A DNA stretch of 6,982 bases from an uncultured Lachnospiraceae bacterium (GCA_910585345.1 CAJUDS010000032.1:1-6982), one strand, 5' to 3'. Counted from the stretch's first letter, positions 1 to 5,096 are shown. Notes: generated from the sequence alone by a model not told the origin. Numbers and translations are program-made.

Positions 1-1229
1 GTAAAGCCGCATATCCCGGTACACAGGAACATTGCCGCCATGCCGCTTCCGGCACTATCCCCTACTATTATTTCCAACATTTCCGCCAGCCTGTTCCCGG
101 AAACCATAAAAGGCTCAAAGACATAATCTGCCAGCCAGCCTCCGAGGATAATGCCAACCGGGATCGTGCTGTACTGGATGGCATTCCTGACTGCAAATAC
201 CCTCCCCTGCATAGCGGCGGGAATCTTACGGTACAGTATCGTATTCTGGGATGCCTGTATAAAGGGAATCGGCAGACTGGCAGCAACCGCAGACGCTGAC
301 CACCAGAATACATTTTTCCCAACTGCCATCATCAGGTCACCGAACAGAAATGACAATGCCGCCGAAACATAAATTGCCACAGCTTTATGGCGGCTTTCCT
401 TCTTTACGGAAACAATGATGCCCCCGGCAATCCCGCCTACACCCATACAGGCATTTACAGTTCCAAGTACAATGCTGTCCCCGGAACTCCTCGACAAAAT
501 CATTGGCGAGAGAATATTTTCATAGGTCAGCCTTGAACAGAAATTGATCAGTGCCATTGTAAGCATGATGTATAATATACCTTTTTCCTTTTTCAGAAAC
601 TCAAATCCCTCCGCTATCCCGGCCAGGGGGGAACTATGTGTTTTGTCCTGCGCCTGTTCCGGGATTGTGATAAAGAACAGCAATACGCAAAATGCAAAGA
701 CAAAGCTCGCCAGATCTATCAGCAGGATAAATGGAAGCCCTCCTGCCGCAAACAGGAATGCCGCCAGCATAGGGCTGAATACCACAATAAGATTATTGGA
801 AAAAGAATTCATCCCGCTCACATTTGAAATCTTCTCCTTTGGTACAAGCCTTCCCGTTGCCACTGCGGATGCAGGCTGCTGAAAAGCATTCGTTATACCA
901 ACCACCGCATTAATGGCATAAATGTTCCATACCTCCAGACAGCCTGCAAACAGAAACGCCAATACTGCCAATGAACCTGCCGCTGCAATGCTGTCCGAAA
1001 CCAGCATGATCGTTTTCTTCTTATGCCTGTCTATGAAATCACCAGCAAACAGGCTTAAAAGTACATACGGCACATAATTGCAAAAAGACATCAGCGAAAC
1101 GGACATTGCGGAATGGCTCTGGCCATACGCCCACAAGACAAGCGCAAACCCGGTCATGGAACTTCCAAGCCCTGATACGCTCTGGCTTAACCACAAAATG
1201 ATATATTTCTTAAATGATTTTTCTTCCAT
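1..1229 (-). CDS. MFS efflux transporter, macrolide-efflux (Mef)-like, 3' end outside window
   Basis: Reading from the ATG at 1229 there are 409 open codons with no stop before the left edge, so only the last part of a protein of roughly 410-430 residues is missing. The translation is strongly hydrophobic with many membrane segments. It opens with a short basic tail, then a first helix carrying a WLSQSVSGLGSSMTGFAL-type stretch (about residues 13-30). The loop after helix 2 holds the MFS motif GDFIDRHKKK (about 63-72), the cytoplasmic G-x-x-x-D-R signature. The overall pattern resembles Mef-type proton-driven drug efflux pumps; the substrate cannot be read from sequence. GGAG lies 8 nt before the ATG, which fixes the start. 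The gene has its own promoter and a leader peptide with alternative stems upstream, pointing to inducible expression. It is the third gene after hxlR and the PEBP gene. Confidence is high for the family, low for the drug. Confidence 0.9.
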   Translation of the reverse strand, partial: MEEKSFKKYIILWLSQSVSGLGSSMTGFALVLWAYGQSHSAMSVSLMSFCNYVPYVLLSLFAGDFIDRHKKKTIMLVSDSIAAAGSLAVLAFLFAGCLEVWNIYAINAVVGITNAFQQPASAVATGRLVPKEKISNVSGMNSFSNNLIVVFSPMLAAFLFAAGGLPFILLIDLASFVFAFCVLLFFITIPEQAQDKTHSSPLAGIAEGFEFLKKEKGILYIMLTMALINFCSRLTYENILSPMILSRSSGDSIVLGTVNACMGVGGIAGGIIVSVKKESRHKAVAIYVSAALSFLFGDLMMAVGKNVFWWSASAVAASLPIPFIQASQNTILYRKIPAAMQGRVFAVRNAIQYSTIPVGIILGGWLADYVFEPFMVSGNRLAEMLEIIVGDSAGSGMAAMFLCTGICGF

Positions 1230-1265
1230 TGAATTTTCTCCATTCTATCCTTTATTTTTTCAGAA

Positions 1266-1344
1266 TAAAAAGTACAAAATCCAATGTGGACGATAGTTTT
1301 TACCTCTGTACAAATTTCGTCCATTCATCAGACTTTGTACAGAG
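1266..1344 (-). promoter_or_regulatory. Candidate attenuator with mutually exclusive stems
   Basis: On the minus-strand RNA, segment 2 (1334-1344, CTCTGTACAAA) pairs perfectly over 11 bp with segment 3 (1304-1314, TTTGTACAGAG). Segment 2 extended (1331-1340, GTACAAAGTC) can instead pair over 10 bp, including one G-U, with segment 4 (1272-1281, GATTTTGTAC), which is followed directly by UUUUUAUU. Segment 3 also matches CTCTGT at codons 2-3 of the leader peptide. The 2:4 stem encloses a large loop, so its strength is uncertain. The choice between 2:3 and 2:4 could switch read-through into the MFS gene. Confidence 0.5.
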
Positions 1345-1380
1345 CCCTTTGCTTAAGTCAATCACTAAATGACAGAGCAT
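1300..1380 (-). CDS. 26-aa leader peptide upstream of the MFS gene
   Basis: A short ORF of 26 codons starts at ATG 1380 and ends at TAA 1300-1302, 70 nt before the MFS start. The Shine-Dalgarno is excellent: GGAGG 7 nt before the ATG. It starts about 28 nt after the expected transcription start of the promoter at 1415-1443. The peptide begins Met-Leu-Cys and contains a second Leu-Cys pair at codons 13-14. The second half of the ORF forms the arms of an 11-bp perfect stem (1304-1314 with 1334-1344). I read it as a regulatory leader whose translation, or stalling by an antibiotic-bound ribosome, controls the downstream transporter. That role is inference from architecture; I do not recognise the peptide itself. 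Confidence 0.7.
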   Translation of the reverse strand: MLCHLVIDLSKGLCTKSDEWTKFVQR

Positions 1381-1414
1381 ATTCCCACCTCCCTCAGTTA
1401 TCTTTTCGCAGGAC

Positions 1415-1443
1415 AGTATAGCATGGAAAGATTTTTTTATCAA
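1415..1443 (-). promoter_or_regulatory. Promoter of the leader peptide and MFS gene
   Basis: The -35 TTGATA (1438-1443) and -10 TATACT (1415-1420) are separated by 17 bp, with TG one base before the -10 (extended -10). It sits just after the PEBP stop codon, so the transporter can be transcribed independently of the upstream genes. No terminator separates it from the PEBP gene, so read-through is also possible. Confidence 0.75.
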
Positions 1444-1456
1444 TCTTCCTACAACA

Positions 1457-1963
1457 TTACATCTTTTCATATTTCCCTTTCAGGGTAAACTGATCTAAGA
1501 TATGACCATCCATTTCCCGGTAAAGCTCATTCAGCAGGAAGCCCTTCTCCAAGTCCATCATTTTATCCAAAGCATACACATGAAGTTCATATATGTGCGG
1601 CTTATCGGGCGGCGTCATCCCGCCGTAATAACAGGAAAGCTCCGTGGACTGCTCTCCGCCCTGTATGCTCGTCCAGCTATTCCTTCCCTGCACAAAGTCA
1701 TCCGCCGTCTGGCTCTCATTCTCTTTGATCTCAAAACGGGTTATGTTTGCCGCCAGCCAGTGTATCCATGCGAATCCCCCGGTCACCGGGTATGCGTCCT
1801 TATCCTCCAAGACAATGGCAATCGACACCGTTCCCTGCGGCGCATCTTCCACCTTAAAGGGTAAAGAATAAGTAGGGATGCCGTTTTCATTGAACTGCGT
1901 CCCATGCCCGCCATATTGAGGCTGGATTACTCCGTTTATAATGCCGCTGCTTGTAACATTCAT
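1457..1963 (-). CDS. YbhB/YbcL family Raf-kinase-inhibitor-like (PEBP) protein
   Basis: This 168-residue protein belongs to the phosphatidylethanolamine-binding protein superfamily; the bacterial YbhB/YbcL group is usually 150-190 residues. Signature blocks are EDKDAYP (53-59, the DPDAP-equivalent), FAWIHWLAANI (64-74, the W-x-H-W...N core of the ligand pocket), YYGGMTPPD (112-120, Y-x-G-P-x-P-P-equivalent) and HIYELHVYALD (123-133, the HRY-type strand). There is no signal peptide, so it is probably cytoplasmic. The ATG at 1963 is preceded by GGAGG at 9 nt. The cellular role of these proteins in bacteria is poorly defined; anion or lipid headgroup binding is the family expectation. It lies 82 bp downstream of an HxlR regulator and has its own promoter with a dyad operator candidate, so it is probably the regulator's target. 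Confidence 0.93.
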   Translation of the reverse strand: MNVTSSGIINGVIQPQYGGHGTQFNENGIPTYSLPFKVEDAPQGTVSIAIVLEDKDAYPVTGGFAWIHWLAANITRFEIKENESQTADDFVQGRNSWTSIQGGEQSTELSCYYGGMTPPDKPHIYELHVYALDKMMDLEKGFLLNELYREMDGHILDQFTLKGKYEKM

Positions 1964-1996
1964 CTTTGATATCCTCCAATCCGATTTTATGATGAT

Positions 1997-2025
1997 ATTA
2001 TAAGCGGCGATTCCCAGACAGTAAA
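1997..2025 (-). promoter_or_regulatory. Promoter of the PEBP gene
   Basis: The -35 TTTACT (2020-2025) and consensus -10 TATAAT (1997-2002) are separated by 17 bp in the intergenic gap between the hxlR-type gene and the PEBP gene. The predicted start lies about 25-30 nt before the PEBP ATG and its GGAGG. The spacing and the perfect -10 make this a strong sigma-A promoter. Confidence 0.8.
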
Positions 2026-2026
2026 T

Positions 2027-2045
2027 TACCCACTTTTTGTGGGTA
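2027..2045. promoter_or_regulatory. Perfect dyad, candidate HxlR-family operator
   Basis: TACCCAC and GTGGGTA form a perfect 7-bp inverted repeat around TTTTT, 19 bp in total. It starts one base upstream of the -35 of the PEBP promoter and abuts the stop codon of the regulator gene at 2046. No U-tract follows on the minus strand, so it is not a normal intrinsic terminator. A dimeric winged-helix protein such as the neighbouring HxlR member could bind a dyad of this size. Binding is inferred, not shown. Confidence 0.6.
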
Positions 2046-2411
2046 CTAATCCGAGACTACTCCCTTTTCCTCCAAGATATGCCCCATACCGTCTGCTTTC
2101 AGGTAGTCAATCCCGATATGCTGCATGATCCTTAACGCCTCCAGTATCTCCCTTCCCATATCATCTGTTAGAGAATATTCCACCCGGAGCGGGTATCCCT
2201 CATAGGATTTCTTTTCCACAAATCCGTAATCCATCAGTTCCTTTAACTGCTCCAACAGCATCTTCTGTGTAATGCCGTCTATGTCACGTTCCAGCTTCGC
2301 CAGAGATGTCGCCCCTAAACGCAGCCGCCATAAGATGATCGGTTTCCATTTCCCTTTAATCATGTCATGCACTAATTCCAAAGGGCAGGTGTATTCCGTT
2401 CTCATTTTCAT
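2046..2411 (-). CDS. HxlR-family winged-helix transcriptional regulator
   Basis: This 121-residue protein matches the HxlR family in length and layout. A conserved Cys sits near the N-terminus (C9, in EYTCPLELV), then GKWKPIILWRL (20-30), the helix-turn-helix with FxxL-like spacing and GITQKMLLEQLKEL (46-59), and the wing (61-80, ending VEYSLTDDMGREIL). Family members such as YodB, HypR and HxlR bind dyads as dimers, and several sense thiol-reactive electrophiles through the N-terminal Cys; whether this one does is inference. The first ATG at 2411 has a GGAAAGGGG Shine-Dalgarno 9 nt upstream; a second in-frame ATG at 2405 is closer than usual. It heads a regulator-PEBP-efflux cluster and is probably local to it. 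A perfect dyad directly follows its stop codon. Confidence 0.93.
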   Translation of the reverse strand: MKMRTEYTCPLELVHDMIKGKWKPIILWRLRLGATSLAKLERDIDGITQKMLLEQLKELMDYGFVEKKSYEGYPLRVEYSLTDDMGREILEALRIMQHIGIDYLKADGMGHILEEKGVVSD

Positions 2412-2488
2412 AGGCTGATGCCCCTTTCCGCTGTTTCCTAATTACTTCGGCAGAAAACCGTTCCCCCTAAAGCAAAAGCGTCCTCTGA

Positions 2489-2517
2489 ATTATACCATAA
2501 AAATTTTCTATTTTTCA
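2489..2517 (-). promoter_or_regulatory. Probable promoter of the HxlR-type regulator gene
   Basis: A perfect -10 TATAAT (2489-2494) is preceded at 17 bp by a weak -35 TGAAAA (2512-2517). It lies about 80 bp upstream of the regulator ATG. I see no copy of the TACCCAC dyad here, so autoregulation through that site is not indicated. Confidence 0.5.
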
Positions 2518-2550
2518 CTCGATGGCACGAAACGACTATTTTTCAGGAAT

Positions 2551-2582
2551 GGAAAGCAAGGGCCATTGAACAGCCCTTTTCC
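2551..2582. other. Hairpin, possible weak terminator
   Basis: GGAAAGCAAGGGC and GCCCTTTTCC pair around CATTGAACA, with a 2-nt bulge in one arm. The U-tract is poor on both strands, so termination is uncertain. It separates the iteron-like repeats from the promoter of the regulator gene. Confidence 0.35.
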
Positions 2583-2610
2583 TCCCGCTATCATTTTTTA
2601 ATTTTTCTGT

Positions 2611-2690
2611 ATACTATCACGCAAAACTCCAAACTATCACGGAAACTCATATACAAACACGAAAACTCCGGGCAGTTTCCGTGTTTGTAT
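2611..2690. repeat. Iteron-like repeats, left part of an array split by the IS
   Basis: Three direct copies with core ATACTATCACG start at 2611, 2631 and 2651, exactly 20 bp apart; the second reads AAACTATCACG and the third ATACAAACACG. A fourth copy is inverted at 2680-2690. The third and fourth form a hairpin with 17-nt arms (2651-2667 and 2674-2690), one mismatch and a 6-nt loop. Further copies lie beyond the insertion sequence at 4274-4330 and 4460-4470. Regular 20-bp phasing is typical of iterons bound by replication initiators or of multi-site operators. No initiator gene is in the window. Confidence 0.65.
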
Positions 2691-2753
2691 CATATCCCCC
2701 GTTTATCGACAGCATTTTCCGTCAAACTAATACGCCTTTCAGCCAAAACCGAC

Positions 2754-2756
2754 AAT
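2754..2756. repeat. Target site duplication AAT, left copy
   Basis: AAT directly abuts the right terminal repeat of the IS and is repeated at 4243-4245 beyond the other tip. A 3-bp duplication fits IS3-family transposition, but three bases alone could match by chance; the match of the TG...CA tips supports it. Confidence 0.7.
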
Positions 2757-2793
2757 TGTAGTGGTCAAGCTTTTTTGTAACACTTGTGGCTAA
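2757..2793 (+). repeat. Terminal inverted repeat, right end of IS (IRR)
   Basis: Starts TGTAGTGG and carries the TTGTAAC and GTGGCTAA blocks at positions 19-25 and 30-37, matching the opposite tip. Confidence 0.85.
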
Positions 2794-2819
2794 AAAATAT
2801 TTCCTTTATAATTAGGGTT

Positions 2820-2990
2820 GTGGCAACTTCCGCCACCCTTGACAGATACCCAAAGGGATGCTGACAAATGGATACCGATGGCGACGAACTCAGAAACAGG
2901 CTTTTACCTTGCGGCCGCCATCGGATTTGGAAGTGTACCATCCCTTTGGGCATCCGTCAAGGGCAGGCCCCTGCGGGGTGGCTGCGTTCC
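2820..2990 (-). other. Highly structured non-coding tail inside the IS
   Basis: Two 25-nt arms (2836-2860 and 2939-2963, CCCTTGAC...GGGATG against CATCCC...GTCAAGGG) are complementary at 23 positions. In minus-strand RNA the two exceptions become G-U pairs, so the stem is continuous there. A nested 9-bp stem (CCGATGGCG 2875-2883 with CGCCATCGG 2916-2924) lies inside, and small hairpins flank it (GTGGC/GCCAC at 2820-2836; CCCC-TGC-GGGG near 2968-2978). No convincing coding frame exists here. It follows the orfB stop in the transposase transcript. It may be a captured palindromic repeat or a folded RNA element; I do not recognise it. Confidence 0.6.
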
Positions 2991-3024
2991 CTGCTCCGGC
3001 TCGGAATCTTGAAACAAGCCGTTG

Positions 3025-3915
3025 TCATGCACATCGCGCTTCGAAAGGTGTCCTGTGTCCGTTGTAGGAATGGGGGCGCAGATGGTTGTAAGTGACGTAA
3101 GCGAATTCCTCCACTGTGCGGTACAGTTCTTCTTCCGTCCGGAACCCATGCAGGTTGGTGCATTCATTCTTCAGGGTGTTGAAGTATCTCTCCATCGGCG
3201 CATTGTCGTATGGGTATCCGGCTTTGCTCATGCTCTGAGTCACGTGGACAGATTCGCAGAACTCTATAAAAGCCTTCGATGTATACTGGCTCCCCTGGTC
3301 GCTGTGCAGGATCAGGCCATCCTTTGCCGGATGCTGGTAATCCAGCGCCTTGCGCAGGGTGCGGACAGCCAGGTCGCTGGTGATGTGCCGATCCGTTATG
3401 CTGGACACCACGCTCCGGTCATAAAGGTCTATGATAGTACAGTTATATCGGACATCTCCATTCTTCAGGAACAGATATGTGAAATCCGTACACCATTTCT
3501 GGTTCGGCCTGTCCGCATGGAAGTCCTGTTTCAGCCTGTTCCCGAACACCTTATGGGGCCGCCCGGGCTTTGTCCCCGGCTTTTTAGGACGGACAATGGA
3601 ATGCAGCCCCATCTCGATGTTCATATATTTATGGATAGTCGTCTGGCTGTAGCGGTAGCCTTTGCGCTCCAGATAGGCCGTCATGCTGCGGTAGCCGTCC
3701 ACTCCGCTGTGGCTGTGGTAAATTTCGTCAATCTGCTTCTTGACTTCTGCTTTTTGGGCATAATACCCCGCCTTCCGGTGTTTCCGGTAGTTATAGTAGG
3801 CATTCGGGCAGATCCTCAGCCGCCTCAGTAACCAGCGAATGCCGAATTCTTCATAATGTTGGTCGATGAACCGGTAAGCCTCTAACCGATCTCCTTCGCA
3901 AAGAATGCCGCCGCT
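3025..3915 (-). CDS. IS3-family transposase OrfB (catalytic part, -1 frame)
   Basis: From the slippery site the -1 frame is open for 296 residues, a normal OrfB length. It has an N-terminal HTH_21-like region (about residues 6-70, EAYRFIDQHY, RWLLRRLRICP) and then the retroviral-integrase core. The DDE residues are D144 (WCTDFTY), D206 (HSDQGSQYTS) and E242 (YDNAPMERYF), with exactly 35 residues between the second D and the E, the DD(35)E of this family. The C-terminal YNHLRPHSYNGHRTP motif is also present. No ATG starts the frame; a GTG at 3702 would give only a 225-residue product lacking the N-terminus, so expression as an OrfAB fusion by frameshifting is expected. It is unbroken, so the IS is potentially competent. 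The enzyme cuts and joins the IS ends. Confidence 0.93.
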   Translation of the reverse strand, partial: SGGILCEGDRLEAYRFIDQHYEEFGIRWLLRRLRICPNAYYNYRKHRKAGYYAQKAEVKKQIDEIYHSHSGVDGYRSMTAYLERKGYRYSQTTIHKYMNIEMGLHSIVRPKKPGTKPGRPHKVFGNRLKQDFHADRPNQKWCTDFTYLFLKNGDVRYNCTIIDLYDRSVVSSITDRHITSDLAVRTLRKALDYQHPAKDGLILHSDQGSQYTSKAFIEFCESVHVTQSMSKAGYPYDNAPMERYFNTLKNECTNLHGFRTEEELYRTVEEFAYVTYNHLRPHSYNGHRTPFEARCA

Positions 3916-4166
3916 TTTTTTAAGAATGCAATCTCCTTCCGTAATTCTTCATTCTCCCGTTTTAACCGGAGGTTCTCCTTCATAGAGTCATAATCTTCTT
4001 TGGCTTGAGGGTCTGTCTGGCATTCTTTGCTGAATTCGCTGCACCACTTGGAGATGCTGGCTTTGGATACGCCATACTCTGCGGTGATGCTTTTGTAGGT
4101 TCGTCCTTCTTCCTCATGGAGGCGGACAATCTTCTTTTTAAATTCGGGTGTGTAGTTTTGTGACAT
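3882..4166 (-). CDS. IS3-family transposase OrfA (DNA-binding subunit)
   Basis: This 94-residue protein has the standard OrfA layout: a helix-turn-helix (about 22-45, YKSITAEYGVSKASISKWC) that recognises the IS ends, then a leucine-zipper-like coiled coil (about 65-84, LRLKRENEELRKEIAFLKK) for multimerisation. The ATG at 4166 has an AAAGAGG Shine-Dalgarno 8 nt upstream. Its 3' end overlaps the -1 frame of OrfB. The A7 heptamer at 3915-3921 lies at codons 82-84 in the phase needed for -1 slippage. OrfA alone usually acts as a transposition inhibitor, while the OrfAB fusion is the transposase; that is family knowledge. Confidence 0.93.
   Translation of the reverse strand: MSQNYTPEFKKKIVRLHEEEGRTYKSITAEYGVSKASISKWCSEFSKECQTDPQAKEDYDSMKENLRLKRENEELRKEIAFLKKAAAFFAKEIG
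3915..3921 (-). promoter_or_regulatory. Programmed -1 frameshift site A_AAA_AAA
   Basis: On the coding strand the codons TTA AAA AAA GCG contain the heptamer A-AAA-AAA in the OrfA frame, a classical slippery sequence. Slippage by -1 enters the OrfB frame, which is open from here to its stop. A GC-rich stretch (GCGGCGGC) follows. I did not find a clear stimulatory hairpin. Confidence 0.8.
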
Positions 4167-4194
4167 AATGAGTACCTCTTTCCTTGTGATTTTG

Positions 4195-4224
4195 ATTATA
4201 TCTCATTAGCCACTCCCGTTACAA
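4195..4224 (-). promoter_or_regulatory. Transposase promoter partly inside IRL
   Basis: The -35 TTGTAA (4219-4224) lies in the terminal repeat and the -10 TATAAT (4195-4200) follows after 18 bp, about 29 bp before the orfA ATG. IS3-family elements commonly place a weak -35 in the left repeat. Confidence 0.7.
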
Positions 4225-4242
4225 CTTTAGTATAGCACTTCA
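4206..4242 (-). repeat. Terminal inverted repeat, left end of IS (IRL)
   Basis: Reading inward from 4242 it starts TGAAGTGC and shares TTGTAAC and GTGGCTAA with the other end. Its TTGTAA doubles as the -35 of the transposase promoter. Confidence 0.85.
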
Positions 4243-4245
4243 AAT
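4243..4245. repeat. Target site duplication AAT, right copy
   Basis: Partner of the AAT at 2754-2756. Removing the IS and one AAT rejoins the two halves of the iteron-like repeat region. Confidence 0.7.
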
Positions 4246-4273
4246 ACCCTACTCCTTTTTACCTTTCCGTTTT

Positions 4274-4330
4274 ATACTATCACGGAAACCCCTGACTTTT
4301 GCGTGAAAGTATACTTTTGCCTGATAGTAC
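4274..4330. repeat. Iteron-like repeats, right part of the split array
   Basis: One forward copy (4274-4284, ATACTATCACG) and two inverted copies (4302-4312 and 4320-4330) of the same core as at 2611-2690. A degenerate further copy at 4460-4470 belongs to a 20-bp block at 4451-4470 that matches 4311-4330 (ATACTTTTGCCTGATAGTAC) at 18 of 20 positions, 140 bp away. Before the IS inserted, these and the left copies were within about 150 bp of each other. Confidence 0.6.
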
Positions 4331-4593
4331 GATTTTTCCTCCTATTGCCATCCTATCAGCGGCATCCAAAAACAACAAAATTGGGGTCCACCACCCACCG
4401 TGATGAACCCCACCAAACCTCAAAATCCCTTGATTTTAAGCCATTCTTCCATACTTTTGCCTGCGAGTACCAAAATTCCTATGGCATCATTTGGAAATAG
4501 CCGCCTGGGCAGCTGTTAGATATTGTTCACATAAATTCTCCAAGACGCAGAGGGGCCATGCTGGACAAGGGGAGGGGGCAAAACCGTGACCAC
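4331..4593. other. Gene-free stretch
   Basis: I see no supportable gene here. Besides the degenerate repeat at 4451-4470 there are only small stems (TGGGGT 4382-4387 with ACCCCA 4407-4412; AAAATC/GATTTT at 4422-4437). It joins the two repeat arrays and probably belongs to the same control region. Confidence 0.5.
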
Positions 4594-4662
4594 AGGGGTC
4601 ACATTCACACCATAGGGGTCAGACCTTTAGCCGCAGGGGTCAAAACAGCCACAGAGGGGTCA
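4594..4662 (+). repeat. Four AGGGGTCA direct repeats with 20-21-bp spacing
   Basis: AGGGGTCA occurs at 4594-4601, 4614-4621, 4635-4642 and 4655-4662, steps of 20, 21 and 20 bp, so all copies face the same side of the helix. The first copy is part of a dyad (GTGACC/GGTCAC, 4587-4603). The last is part of a nested hairpin (GCCACAG 4648-4654 with CTGTGGC 4675-4681; inner GGTCA/TGACC). The pattern resembles an iteron or operator array for a protein binding GGGGTCA/TGACCCC. It differs in sequence from the other array nearby. Confidence 0.65.
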
Positions 4663-4728
4663 GACTTGTGACCACTGTGGCCGTCCGTAACCGCCTCTCC
4701 CGTGCTGCCCTGGCACAGCCCCAAAATC

Positions 4729-4774
4729 AAACAAGGGATTCCGGCAACACCCTATGTGCCGGAACCCCTTGTTT
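4729..4774. terminator. Strong hairpin, probable bidirectional terminator
   Basis: An 18-bp stem (AAACAAGGGATTCCGGCA with TGCCGGAACCCCTTGTTT) has one mismatch, which is a G-U pair in minus-strand RNA, and a 10-nt loop. It is flanked by A-rich and T-rich sequence on both sides (TTTGATTTT on minus, TTTTCAGCGGTTTT on plus). It lies about 50 bp after the truncated recombinase gene. Confidence 0.6.
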
Positions 4775-4825
4775 TCAGCGGTTTTCCCGATATTCTGTTC
4801 ATGCCCTTTGTATCAATTAAGCGGT

Positions 4826-4981
4826 TTACATTTCAATCTTTTCTGCCACGACTTCAATCTCCGGGTGCCGGGCAATATAATCATCAATCAGCCGCCGCTG
4901 GTTGGCGACGCTGTCGCTTTCCACCGTCTTATCGTCGGTATAAGAAAGACGGATGTACTTAATGGCTTTGTAAACCTGCAT
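4826..4981 (-). pseudogene. Large serine recombinase, 5' fragment only (51 codons)
   Basis: The start ATG at 4981 has a strong AAAGGAG Shine-Dalgarno 9 nt upstream. The product matches the start of the resolvase/invertase domain of large serine recombinases: Y-I-R-L-S at 9-13 with the likely nucleophile Ser13, then ESDSVANQRRLIDDYI (21-36) and a VVAEKI strand. Full-length members are around 500 residues; here the frame stops at TAA (4826-4828) just where the family usually continues with a D-D-G/S-G motif. Nothing resembling the rest follows in any frame I read down to 4600. The promoter (5068-5096) and RBS are intact, so the 3' part was probably lost by deletion or rearrangement. Such recombinases integrate and excise mobile elements; this one cannot work. 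Confidence 0.8.
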
Positions 4982-5067
4982 AAAAAAACACTCCTTTCGT
5001 TGCGCAGAAAAATCCCCGCAATCCAAGAAGTGTGGCTGTGCCGTATTCAATTCCTTTTCCAGTTCTT

Positions 5068-5096
5068 ATTGTACCACGCCCCTGCGGGAAAGTCAG
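5068..5096 (-). promoter_or_regulatory. Promoter of the recombinase fragment
   Basis: The -35 CTGACT (5091-5096) and -10 TACAAT (5068-5073) are separated by 17 bp, with an extended TG just before the -10. It lies after the stop of the 71-aa gene and gives an untranslated leader of about 80 nt before the recombinase ATG. Confidence 0.65.

Larger units (their letters stand above)
2757..4242 (-). mobile_element. Complete IS3-family insertion sequence (1486 bp)
   Basis: The ends are TGTAGTGG... at 2757 and, on the minus strand, TGAAGTGC... from 4242. The terminal repeats align without gaps: TG-AGTG at the tips, then two conserved blocks, TTGTAAC (positions 19-25) and GTGGCTAA (30-37), giving 23 identities in 37. 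AAT flanks both sides (2754-2756 and 4243-4245), a 3-bp target duplication as expected for this family. It encodes OrfA and OrfB in overlapping frames with an intact DDE catalytic triad, so it could be active. The coding strand is minus, the same as the neighbours. The distance from the orfB stop to the right tip (268 bp) is long for the family. The subgroup is probably IS150-like, which is less certain. Confidence 0.92.

Noticed and set aside
2587..2700. CRISPR array in the 20-bp repeats
   Set aside because: The repeats are tandem without unique spacers of CRISPR size, vary in sequence and change orientation.
2765..3167. Several overlapping 60-90-codon frames on both strands in the IS tail
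   Set aside because: They arise from the long inverted repeat and GC-rich tail; none has a good RBS or a recognisable domain.
3022..3831. 269-codon plus-strand open frame opposite orfB
   Set aside because: It is the antisense of the transposase, has no recognisable domain and no RBS; the minus frame has a complete DDE motif.
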